The position numbers and the translations under genes are program-made. A stretch of DNA of 64,000 nucleotides from Hemicordylus capensis (taxonomy: Eukaryota; Chordata; Lepidosauria; Squamata; Cordylidae): positions 14,403,320-14,467,319 of the forward strand of contig NC_069670.1 in NCBI RefSeq assembly GCF_027244095.1, read 5' to 3'. Position 1 is the stretch's first letter; each line of letters opens with the position of its first letter. This document shows, piece by piece, positions 1 to 28,800 of this stretch. The notes under the pieces are model-generated. The model saw only the letters and a list, made by a program, of their open reading frames with translations. It did no database searches and was not told where the DNA came from.

Positions 1-525
1 TCCAAGTATAGCTGGATGCAGCTTCTGCTGACCTTGTCAACACTCCTCATCCGAATGGGAGAAGGCCAGCTTATGGGCAGCCCTGACCTGTCTTCCCTCG
101 AAGGGAACGTTTAGCCCCTTCGTCCTTTCCGGAGAGCCGTGCATGACAGAAATGAGAAGGAAAGGCACACAGAGCTTCTGGGATTCTTGTTCAGTGGCAC
201 AAGCCTGGCTGGTAATTCCAACGTAGCCAAAAATAAAATAAAATACAGCAATCTAGAATAAAATACAGCAATCTAGCCTCAAAAAGTTCTCCAAAAAGGG
301 GTGGGGGTGGGGGGATTGTCAGGGGCGACAAAAAGACTTGGCCGCAGACTTCCTAGCCACCAACGTCAATGGGGCTCTCAGAGGACAGGCAAAGGAATGG
401 CGCATACGAGAGCGGAAAGAAGGCGTGGAGCTTAGCACTAGGGAGGGGCCGCTGCCGAGAGGCGGAGCTAGTCAGCGCTAGCAGGGTCAGAGCACCAGCC
501 ACGCCTCCCCGCCGCACATGCTCAC
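1..525. other. Left-edge sequence inside KHDC4 (intron)
   Basis: This lies downstream of the last KHDC4 exon visible in the window. No further KHDC4 coding exon could be found, so the acidic C-terminal exon(s) expected from the human protein must lie beyond the left edge. Positions 400-800 are rather GC-rich. A short direct repeat of aataaaatacagcaatctag occurs near 234-275. No repeat family was recognised. Confidence 0.5.
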
Positions 526-18322
<17,797 letters not shown>

Positions 18323-18607
18323 GGCTCAGGCGACCCCCGCCCGCCTTAGGCCGCCGCCTCCGCCACTCCTCTCCGCGGAGACACTTCCCCTCTCTCGTCA
18401 CTTCCGCCCCCGGCGACGCGACTTCCGCTCGTCGTCCTAGCGACAGCGAGGGAAGGAGCGCCCGACAGCCCGCGGCGAGGCACAGGAACTTCCGGTGTGG
18501 AGAGGCGGGGCCAGACCGAGCTTCCGGCTTCCTCCCCCAGCGGTCCCCCCCGCCCCCGCAATGGCTGATGGGGTGAAAACGCATAGAGGTAGAAAAAAGA
18601 CTAGAGC

Positions 18608-18722
18608 AGCCTTGCTCAACTTTTTGGACTGCAACTCCCGGGCCACAGCGGTCAGTAGCCAGGGATCATGGGAGTTGTAGGTCAACATCTGCAGGAGGGA
18701 TAAAAGGTGAAGCATCCCCTGC
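18608..18722. mobile_element. Hairpin hAT-like MITE beside the KHDC4 promoter
   Basis: cttgctcaactttttggactgcaactcccgg pairs loosely with catgggagttgtaggtcaacatctgc; ends gcatcccctgc. Confidence 0.6.
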
Positions 18723-19254
18723 GTTAGAAGCTGCTTAAAGAAACTGTTTGAGTTTTGCAAAAAGACAAACAGGAAATTAAATAGTTATAAGCATTCTGCA
18801 CTCAGGCATGAAGCTCACCAGTTGGCCTTGGGCCAAACCCTCTAGCCAGATCACTCTGCCTAGCCTACCTCACAGGGTTGCTGTGAACATAAGAGGAGCA
18901 GTGGAGGGTTAGGACCACCACCCTGATCTCCTGGGAAGGTTTAGGTACATGCATACATGCTCGGATTTTAACAAGTGCACGCAAAGCGCACTGGACTTAC
19001 GAGGTCTAGGCTCTTGTTTCATCCCCTTCATATTTACTACTACCAACCTCTCAAGCAACCCGCATTTACGCTCTTGATGTTGTGTAGCAACAACACGCCA
19101 CCTGTTTATGGCCCTGGGCAATATTGCAAAACGGCCCGGCTGCAGGCCTCCAACAAGCTGTCTCGCCAGGATCCATCCTCGGACAAATACCTGGAACGTA
19201 ACACCTCTCCATTTTCAGCTCTGGTGAAGCCTTGCCCATCTTATGTTTCTTTTA
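18723..19254. other. Spacer upstream of KHDC4, no recognised gene
   Basis: Unique-looking DNA with a short CORE-SINE scrap (ctagcctacctcacagggttgctgtgaa, 18856-18890). No exon of a neighbouring gene was found. Confidence 0.45.
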
Positions 19255-19378
19255 GATTGTGAGCCCTTTGGGGACAGGGATCCATCTTATTTATTTATTA
19301 TTTCTCTGTGTAAACTGCCCTGAGCCATTTCTGGAAGGGCAGTATAGAAATCGAATTATTATTGTTGTTGTTGTTGTT
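19255..19378 (+). mobile_element. CR1/L2 LINE 3' tail
   Basis: gattgtgagccctttggggacagggatcc, tgtaaactgccctgagccat, gggcagtatagaaatcgaat, then a (ttg)n tail. Confidence 0.85.
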
Positions 19379-19912
19379 ATCTCCCACCTGAGGCTGCAAC
19401 CCATATTTAGCAGCAGGCACAGCCAGGGCTAAAAGTGTTTCTTTGGGGGCTGCATCAAGGATCGCTGCCTGCATCAAGGGCAGACCGGGCTAAAATAAGC
19501 CTCGAGTGCAAGAAACCAAGGGAAATGACTCACACACACCCGGCCACTGCCTTCCTGGGCCACCCCCCTCCTGGTCTTCCTGTGCATGCCCTTTATCATG
19601 ATGGAAGTGGGGGGAACAGGACATGTGCCTGATTACGTGGAAGCTTCCATCAGATAAAGCCAGGCTAAAGGGGGCTGCAGGGCTTGTTCTCCTCCGCTCT
19701 GACTTGGTGCAGAGAAGAGTCTCTGCTGCTGTTGATGTGGATGGGGCTCATTCCTGGGTCCGCTTAGCCAATCAGTCAGACACAAGGATTGGGAATTATT
19801 CATTGAGGTTTATTGCTCTGCAGTCAGCAATAGGTAATCAATAGGCTCACGCTCTCAAACCGATTACAGTTTGGTTACAGGTGCATCTTACATTTATACA
19901 AACAATCTAAAT

Positions 19913-20293
19913 CAGTGTTTCTCAACCACCGGTCCGTGGACCAGTGCCGGTCCGCGAAGCGTTGGGTACCGGTCCATGAGACATCACTAATAAAAAATAC
20001 CCCCACCCCAAAAAACCCAATTTTGGGCCGGAGGGGGCCTCTGGGGGCTCTCCAGAGCTCATTTCCAGGCAGCCCTTGCTGCTGGATAACATTCATTTCA
20101 CTTCCTCAAAATGAACATTATCCAGCAGTGAGGACTGCCTGGAAAGGAGCTCTGGAGAGCTGCCCACAATTGTTTTTTGGGGGGTGCCTGGGGGTGGAGG
20201 CAAGGGGGGCAACCCCCTTACTAACGGCTGGTCCAGGAAACTGTGCATGAATAATATACCGGTCCATGACTCCAAAAACGTTGAGAAGCACTG
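19913..20293. mobile_element. Charlie-like hAT MITE with exact target duplication
   Basis: Termini cagtgtttctcaacc and gttgagaagcactg are inverted. Flanking 8-mers are identical: atctaaat at 19905-19912 and 20294-20301. Inside are repeated accggtcc/ggaccagtgccggtccgcg motifs and an internal palindrome (gctggataacattcatttc / gaacattatccagcag). 381 bp, non-coding. Confidence 0.93.
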
Positions 20294-20589
20294 ATCTAAA
20301 TGATGCTGACACCCCTAGACACAGTATACGTGGCAATAAAAGGGTATCTAGTACGCATGCGAATGATTCATTGTTCATCGGGTGATTACTCCTTATTTGG
20401 TTAAATCCTGTTTTCTGGCCTGGGAAGCTTAGCTGTCTTAGCAAGTTTCATAGATACATTTTAGCTGGAGAGAGATAACGACGCCAATCATGAGAGGCAG
20501 TGATGTCCCTGAGCTGGGCTGGGGTTACTTTCAGTTAGAATGAGGTCTTCTGGGCAAACATGGAGTTTTTTTGGTTTCCTAAACACATC

Positions 20590-20875
20590 AACACATCACC
20601 CCTGCTAACTTGGCAACCCCTGCTCACTGGGCGAAGAGGCACCTTTTAACGTGGCGATTCTCTTTATTGAGCAGGGGGAGAGTAACTGGCCCTCTCCACC
20701 CCCAGCACAGCATCCCTCCAGGGACTGTTGCTGGGGTCTATCTGATGTTGCTTTTTAGACTGTGAGCCCTTTGGGGATAGGGAGCCATCTTATTTATTTA
20801 TTATTTCTCCGTGTAAACCGCCCTGAGCCATTTTTGGAAGGGCGGCATAGAAATCGAATCAATCAATCAATCAAT
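20590..20875 (+). mobile_element. CR1/L2 LINE 3' UTR
   Basis: ctaacttggcaacccctgctc...gaggcaccttttaacgtggcgattctc, gtgagccctttggggatagg, tgtaaaccgccctgagccat and an (aatc)n tail. Confidence 0.85.
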
Positions 20876-21167
20876 TCCCTTCTAGTCAGTCTCTGCTGCT
20901 GCGGTCGAATTACCTGGCCTTTCCCACAGGTGGAAAAAATGGTGTCGAGGGTACTTTAGTTTTTCCCTAAAACGTGCCAGCCTCAGAGGCACTCTTACCC
21001 CTGGCACTCTTACCTCCACAGCCACTGAAGACCCCACATCCTGTTTAGCCTGTGGTGTGCTAAAGGTGCTATTTAGCAGGTGGTGTGGCCGCCTGGCCGA
21101 GCAAGGTGATGCTTAATTTGAAAGCGAGGGGAGAGGCTCCAACGGTTTGTAGGTCCAAGCTCCAAAA

Positions 21168-21440
21168 TTGCATAGGTGCACCTCCGGTAAGGCTGCCATC
21201 TTCAAGTTTCCCAAATCCGGGCAACCTGGTTTGCATATTGTGCAAATTATGCAGCAACTAATGTGCATTTTATTCATTAATTTGACAGAGTTGTATACTC
21301 CCCCCCCCTTCTCTGCCCTCCCATGAGATCGGATCCTGAGTAAAATCCAAGCAATCCAGGCAGGGAATTTGAAAACCATGTTAAACCGGGAGGAATTTAG
21401 CAGCCAGGTGGAGGAGCCAAAATCCGGGGGCTACCCTACA
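21168..21440. mobile_element. Octamer-containing inverted-repeat element, diverged
   Basis: Shares ctgccatcttcaagtttcccaaatccggg...tttgcatattgtgcaaatt with the copies at 23217-23485 and 51935-52155. The right end (ccaaaatccgggggctac) is eroded. Confidence 0.55.
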
Positions 21441-21664
21441 TTCTGGGGTGACATAGCAATCTCTGGCCAGCCTGTAGCTTATGAAGCTAAACCCAACCTC
21501 CTTGCCCCAAACAGAAGCCGTGATCTGTACTGCATACATGATAAATAGCATTCAGTGGCTTTATCCAGCCAAAATCGCTTTTATTTGGCACAGATCCCAT
21601 ACCTGCATCAGCAGTAACAATGCATGGAAACCTATGCCCTCCTAGTTAGATCTGGCACACTCAG

Positions 21665-21775
21665 GGGTATAGCTATCATTGAGTGGATTTCTCACAATGG
21701 TTTCCCTTGTGAGAAACAGGATGCTGGGATAGGCAGGCCTTGCGCCTGATCCAGTAGGGCTGTTCCTCTGATCCG
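21665..21775 (+). mobile_element. CR1-type LINE 3' end fragment
   Basis: gtgagaaacaggatgctgggataggcaggcc and gcctgatccagtagggctgttcct, the 3' UTR signature of the CR1 family seen at 42240-42930. Confidence 0.7.
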
Positions 21776-22162
21776 TTTGCAACATAGCTTCTATAAAATA
21801 TATAGCAGAATAAAAAATTAAACTGGTTCTGCAATATTCTCTCTCACTCTCTCTCTCACACACACACTCTCTCCCTGCTCCCCTTCATCAGTGATTATTA
21901 TGAACCAAGTACTTGTTGAGTTCTCCTCTGTCGGGTGGAAAAAAAACAGCAGATTACATCTGGGTGTTCACTTTGCTGCCCACATGGTCTCCGGAAGGGA
22001 GCAGAACGCCAACACCCAACCCACTGGCCATGCCTCCCTGGCGTTCCTGAATGCTAACCGACACCTCCACGCTTCCAGGGGTTTGGGCCGATCTCTTCTC
22101 ACCTGCACAGATGCAGCCTCCGCCGTCCTAAATGAACCACACGCCACTGTTGGGTCGTCGTA

Positions 22163-22168
22163 TTTATT
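22163..22168 (-). terminator. FCER1G: FCER1G poly(A) signal (candidate)
   Basis: AATAAA on the minus strand about 590 nt after the FCER1G stop; the first clear canonical signal in sense orientation. Confidence 0.5.
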
Positions 22169-22512
22169 TCTGAGGCGCGGCTTGCAAGCAAGGCATTATA
22201 CATCATGTCATCAATGTATACACGGCCCTTTAGTGAGTAAATGCAAGGTGCATCCCGTAGTCGTGAAACCGGGAGTGGGTGGGAATCCACTTCTCCTTGC
22301 TGTCAGACGTGCTCCGAATGGGACAGGGCGGGGAATGCTAATGTTTAAAGAAAATAAAGTATGCTGTTGTGATGGTTTGGGCTGCAAAGTAGCCTGCAGC
22401 TGGGATGGGTGGGGGTCGTGGAGAGATGTCACTTGATCCCATGGCCAAATTTCACCAGGCAAGAAGCGACTGGGATGAATGAACACATTGACTTTCCTAG
22501 CGAATGTTTCAC

Positions 22513-22541
22513 TGATCTTAGCCAAAAGGCTGAGAAGCGAT
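22513..22541 (-). pseudogene. U2 snRNA 5' fragment (truncated, chimeric)
   Basis: On the minus strand the 29 bases match the first 29 of vertebrate U2 snRNA with one difference (atcgcttctcAgccttttgg, then ctaagatca). The next bases leave the U2 sequence, so the Sm site and stem-loops II-IV are absent. It cannot make a working U2 RNA. It lies in the FCER1G 3' UTR in the same orientation. Confidence 0.85.
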
Positions 22542-22754
22542 GCCCACCCCACCCCAGAAGGTGCTGCCTAGAATAAGCAAGCAAGCCCAGCTAATACACA
22601 GTGCATATCTGTTGCCATCGAAGCCCCATGGGCAACGTCACAGAGGTCAGTCTTTTCTCTTGCTTTGCAGGGCCAGCAAGGGGTGCACAGGTGCTCGAGC
22701 TTCTGGCGGCAACAGATACAGGGTTGCTGCAGCTTGGCATGCTGAAGGAGGTTT

Positions 22755-22874
22755 CTAGGAGCCCGAACCCGATCCCACCAGCTGCCCTTCTTCTGGAGGC
22801 GGGGCCGGCAGGGTCGATTTGGATTTGCTGAGTTCCAGGGTGGTGTACGTTTCCTGATCCCGAGTGCTGAGACC
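22755..22874 (-). CDS. FCER1G: FCER1G exon 5 (ITAM and tail)
   Basis: [20 protein letters not shown], then [19 protein letters not shown] and a TAG stop. Carries the second ITAM tyrosine. The human ending is only KHEKPPQ after the ITAM, so the Pro/Glu/Gly/Ser tail is an extension. Acceptor ccctag. Confidence 0.93.
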   Translation of the reverse strand, partial: GLSTRDQETYTTLELSKSKSTLPAPPPEEGQLVGSGSGS

Positions 22875-25800
22875 CTAGGAGAAAAGGGAAGCAGAGGAGG
22901 GGGTTTGTTCAGTCGCATTTCTGCCTCGGGAAGAAGGACCGAAACACTCTTGGCCTTCCTTTCTTCCTAGTTAAAAACACATGACTCCTGGCCTGCCTAA
23001 AGGGGCTATTGGGATTGTTTTTAATGAAAGGCAGTATATAAATTGAACAATTAAAAAAATAAGCTACATAAAATAAATTGCTCCTCTACCCACCTGCACT
23101 CATCTGAAAATGCTCTCCTTCTGGTGCTTTTGGGAACTAAGCTGGTGGCTACCAGAGAAAGAGAGAATTTTTTCTCGTGGGGAGGGAAGCTGAATGTGTA
23201 GTCACCAGCCTACATTGTAGGGTTGCCCTTTTCTGGCTTTCCAAATCCAGATGCGTAATTTGCATATGATGCAAATTGGCTGGAAAATCATTTCTGAGCA
23301 GAAGAGTGGCTGCACGTTTTTGCTCCCTAACTCCGCTTCTACGAGGGCTGGAGCTCAGCTTTTTATTGATTTGTTTGTTTATTATGAAAGCTGAAATCTG
23401 GGCGAATCTGGGTTGGCTAAGAAATCTGGGTGAGATGCTTATAATCTAGGTGAAACCCGGAATGTTGAGGTTCATGGCAACTCTAATATATTGCCCCCTT
23501 TGCTAAGCAGGGTCCACCCTAGTTTGCATTTGGACAAGTGACTATGTGTGAGCACTGTATGGGACGGTTACGTAGCTCATTGCAGAACCTGGCAGCATCC
23601 TCGGGTCGGGCTGAGAGAGATTCCTGCCTGAAAGCCTGAAGAAGCCACTGCCAGTCAGTGTAGACAATACTGAGCAAGATGGACCAGTGGTCTGACTCCA
23701 TACAAGGCAGCTTCCTATGTGGGGTGCCCCAGTTCTGGAATTCCCTCCCTAGAGAGGGTCACTTTTATTTTTGGGGTCAAGCCAAAACCTTCCTATGCTC
23801 TTAGGAGTCACTTTTCATGTCTCCTTTTGACTTTGCTCTTCAGAACTGGTCCCAGCCACTGCAAAGGAAGTCCTAGTCACTTCCAGTGCAGGTGCTTTCC
23901 TTGATGTTTTGACTGCTGCATTTTTGGTTAATTGTAGTTGCATGGCTGATTTTAAGTGATTGGTTGTATTTCTTTTTTTTTCCCCTTTTCCATGTTGTAC
24001 TCTGGTTTCCTTGGATGAAGGGCAGTACAGAAACCTACCACCTTGAGCTCTTTGGAGGAAGGGTCAGATATAAATGGAATGTAGAGATAAAATGTGTGTT
24101 TAGGGAAATAGTTGGTGATGCCCATGGTTAACCATTCCGTTGACCAGAGTCGTCAATGACCAGCTTTCACAGGTCTTCTAAAAAGGTCAGGAAAAAATAG
24201 CTATACTTTATGGCTGACTGTCATTTTTCGTTTAGTTCCCCCCCCCAGATATCTTATTTCCCCTTTTTAAAAGGCTGCTTTTAACTCTTTAACATCTTCA
24301 GCATTTATTTACACAAAACAGTGGTTTTCAAATAAAGATACAATGCACCAGCTAGCTAGAGACAGGAAACATCCCTATACAAAGATGCTTTCCATTGCCT
24401 ATACCACACCCCACTCCACCCCCAAAAAACACATGCATAGGCACGAATCCGACAAATATTGATATACCGCTTTTCAACAACAGTTCCCTGAGCGGTTTAC
24501 ATAGATATAAACAAGTAAATAAAGATGGTACTTACAGTATAGATTCCTTCCACTTTCTGGAAGAGGGAAGAGAGAGAAGAAGAAGAGAGGGATGGGACTT
24601 CAGAAGCTCAGAAGCAAAACACAGTACAGAAAGCAACAGAAAGCAACGAAAGGTTTGTCTCCCCCCCCAGAAATACACTTTGTTCCTTTCGTGCTCCCTC
24701 AAGGATTCTGATTCCCACCACTGATTCTGCCTTCCAGGCTGCCTACTGCCCTGTCTCTGGGGTCCTCCGCCCTCGGTCCGAGCACCCGTGTTCCCTGTAA
24801 CAAGGCTTCCAGATGATGGAGACCAGGGATTCTCAACCTGGAGGTCCCCAGATGTGATTGGACTCCATCATCCCCAACCAAAGGCCATCAGGGCTGGGGA
24901 TGATGGGAGTTGAAGTCCAATCACATCTGGGGACCCAAGGCTGAGAACCCCTGATGTAGACTACAGCTCCCAGCATCCCCAGCGGCAGCCATGGCCTTGG
25001 GCTGGGGGGTCACTGCCGAGGACCTGCAGCAACGCAGGCGCCTGCTCACGCCCAAACCCTCCTAAAGGGCCCGTCTCCGAATGAAGCGAACTGCAGAGGG
25101 GGGCATACCTCATAGATGGGGCTGGGCTCAGCTCTGGCTTTCTTTCGTTGCTGGAGCTGAAAGGAAAGGCAAAGAAAGAAATGGGCATGAGCTTTCACAC
25201 AACAACAAACACATATTTTGGGTAAGGGGGAAGTCTCGACACTTCAGATATGGGCACATCAGCACTGCCACCCTGATCTTGCCACCAGGGTCCCCTGTGA
25301 GAGGGATTCCCAGATGTTGTTGACTACAACTCCCAGCATCCCCAGCCAAAGGCCATTGCAGCTGGGGATGCTGGGAGTTGTAGTCAACATCTGGAGGCCC
25401 CTCTTACAGGGAACACTGCTTGCCACTGCACCTCTGCTGCCCCCAAGGTTTCCTGCTCTTCCCAACGTCTCCGCTCTTCCTCCCTTGTTGCCCCTTCTGC
25501 ACGCAACTGCCTCACAGAACACCTGTGCGTTGTCGCCTCTCAGACCTCAAATCCCTCCTCCAAGTCCACCGGGGCTGCAATTCTGACAGAAGCCATTCCT
25601 GGAGAGTTTCTGCCTACCCCCAATATCTTCTGAGGTCTTTTTCACAGGATCGGGCCATGGGCATCTCCCGAACTACACTCATTTGGAGATTGATGTCAGT
25701 CGCCAGAAAGCACCTGGCCTGTTCCCATGCCGTCAAGCACCACTTGGTCTGCAAAACTCAGCAGAGGATCTGGGCAGAGGAAAGCATAACGCCCCTGCTC

Positions 25801-28800
25801 AACATTATTATTATTCTTCACATTTTATATCCCGCTCTTCCTCCAAGGAGTCCAGAGCGGTGGACTACATACTTAAGTTTCTCCTCACAACAACCCTGTG
25901 AAGTAGGTTAGGCTGAGAGAGAAGTGACTGGCCCAGAGTCACCCAGCAAGTCTCATGGCTGAAGGGGGATTTGAACTCAGGTCTTCCCGGTCCTAGTCCA
26001 GCACTCTAACCACGACACCACGCTGGTAGGCAGAGGAGCAAGGGTTAGTAAGAAGGCAGGAAGCCTACCTGTCAAGCCAGCCCTAGACTCTGTTAGAGTC
26101 ACCTATGCCTGTGAGAGGCGGGCCTTCAAAGACCACCACACGGTTCCTTCCCTTTCTCGTGACTTGCAAAAGCAAAAGATACCATGCAAACTTGCATAAT
26201 TTCAGGAGGGTACAGAATCCTGATTTTGCATGGGACGGGACCAGATTTCTATGTATTTCAACACTTGAGTTAAGATGCAGACGGGTGAATATTGGAGACC
26301 TGTGAGACTCACCTTAAGGCGGCAGTAGAGGAAAGTGAGAACAATGCCGTAGACAAAGAGAATCCCGTCCAAGACGTAGCATATCTCTGGTTCCTTCAGG
26401 GCCTCTGCAGAGATACAAGGCACATTTCAAACACCTGTATCAAGGAGGCTTGATTCTGTTTATTCAGTTCTGAACGGAGAAAACAAGCACTGTCCTGTCT
26501 CATAACACGTGTTCATCAACTTAGCAAGGAGAGAAAGATTTTATTCTAGATTCCTGCTGTGAATTGTAGCTGGGATTTTTACAGCAAGGTTTGAAATTGA
26601 GTAATAACAGCAGGTTGGGTAGATTAAAATTGTGTTTGTAAGGTTTACATCTATATTTTGAATCATTATTATAGCAAAGGTAAATTTGATAGTTGATGAT
26701 TCACGAAGAGGTCTGAGCGGGAAGTCCTTATTTGTTTATTTGTTGTGAATGTTAATAAAAATATTGTCAAAATCAATAAAAATTTAATTTGCAAACAAAA
26801 ATGGTAGCTGCGATTATCTGGTGCATATCAAAGGTTCACCGAGAACCGTCAGCAAACCTGCTGCAATTCAATAACATTTGACTTCACTGTTTACGTCTGT
26901 GTATGTGTGTGTGTGTGATCCTGAGAACACTACTTAAGGCACCTGATTAAGTGGGCTGCAGTCCACAAAAGCTTTTGCTACAATACGCTGGTTGCTTCTT
27001 CGTTCCACACAATAATCAATTATCTAACCATGCCACATTATTACCACTGCCCCGAGGGAGAGAACCCTGAAAAAAGGACCAAGTTAGCAACCCTGAAGAA
27101 GGGACACATTCAAAAAAGATAGAAATAGGGACCAAAGTGGGAACAGGGATATTCCAGAACAGGGAGAATCAGGATGTTTGGTGCTATTGAACTTTTAAAC
27201 AAATGAGCACAGGATGCTAATAGGGCACATCTTTTAAATATAGATGCTATCTTCCGACATTAGCTTTGGGATTTGTACCACCTTTTGAAAAAAACACCCA
27301 GATCGTGTCATGACGGGTCTTTTTTGAAATGTACACTCCACTCCCAAACAAGAGATGATTTTAGAGCAGAACCTAACTCTCTCTGCCTCTCTCTCCACCA
27401 CAAAAGCATCAGACCAGCCAACGCTCTGCTAAACCACAGGTGACAGCAGCTCCGATGCGATTGATAGGGCCCCAGTGTAGATAATCTAACGGGAAGGCTA
27501 CCCAGCTCTTGAGACCTGACCACTAACAGCTCAGCGTACGTGTATGTGTGAGGAGGGTGTCTTGTAACACATCTCCTTTGAACACCAGCACGACAGATGT
27601 GGGCATTTTCCTGTGCCTTTTATCCAAACTAAAATGGGTAGAGTACCCAGTGGTGGTCTCAGAAGCTTAAGCCGTAAGATTTCAGGCATCCTGTCTGAGA
27701 TTCAGCACTAGCAACGTAGGAAGCTGCTTTCTACTGAGTCAGACCCTTGGCCCAGCTATCTCAGGATTGTCAACACTGACTGGCAGCAGCTTCTCCTAGG
27801 TTCCAGGCACGAGTCCTTCCCCGGTCTACCTGAGGATGCTGCCGGGCTCTGAACCTGGGTCTTTCTACATGCCAAGCAGATGCTTTACCACTGAGCTACA
27901 GCCCTTCCCAAAACTAGAAATGCTTCCTTGGACCATTGTTCTTGTAGCAGTGGGTCCTCTAGCAACCCATGGTTTCAGGCAGGGGTCTTTCAAAGGCTTG
28001 CCGGGCAATGCCAGGGATTAAATCTGGCGCTTCCTACATGCAAAGAAGGTGCACTGCCACTGAGCTAGGAATACTCCTGATGAATGTATGAAGCTGCCTT
28101 CTACCGAGTCAGGTCCCTGTTCCATCTAGCTCAGTGTTGTCCGCACTGACTGGCAGCAGCTCTTTAGGGTTTTAGCCAGGGGCCCTTCCCCGCCCTACCT
28201 GGCGATATTGCCAGGGGATGAAACCCAAGACCTTCTGCATGCAACTCAAGTGCCCCATCGCTGAACCACGGCCAGGAGCAAGAGCCGTCAGCCAAGAAGC
28301 CCCGATGTGCATTGACGGCCTTAAACATTGCATGGCCTTCAATATGAGCTAATGACGGCTAAAGTAAATCCTCCATGCCCCGGGGCAGTCTACCTGCAAA
28401 TGGCAGCGGCTGATGGGGATTAACATCCGGGGAGAGGAGGGGCCTTCAGGCCTTGCTGCTGCTGGACGAGATGGGCCTCGGTTCCGACTCAGCAAGGTTG
28501 GCTTTATGTTCGGAGTGTGTATGGTTATTCGGGGGAAAAAATAGATGCACTGCGCTTTTTAAGCATATACAGACACTGGCTGTATGCAAATGATATGGGT
28601 GTATCATGGTGGCACGTCTGTGTGCATGCTGATAAGAGGCGTTATGATCCCCGGGGACATAGCTAGGAGCGGTGGTTGTGGTGGGGAGACACGTATCCCC
28701 TACCCCACTTGGCAATGGCTTGCTCTTTGCTTTCCCTCTGGTGCCTCTCTGGAGAAAATAACGGGGTGGTCAGGGGCTCAACTTTCCCAGGGCATGCTCC

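Noticed and set aside
19255-22150. APOA2 or TOMM40L exons expected downstream of FCER1G from mammalian order
   Set aside because: No matching peptide or splice-bounded exon was found; the interval consists of LINE tails, MITEs and unique DNA.
22513-22541. Functional U2 snRNA gene
   Set aside because: Only the first 29 bases are present, with no Sm site and no downstream stems; no recognisable snRNA promoter on the minus strand.
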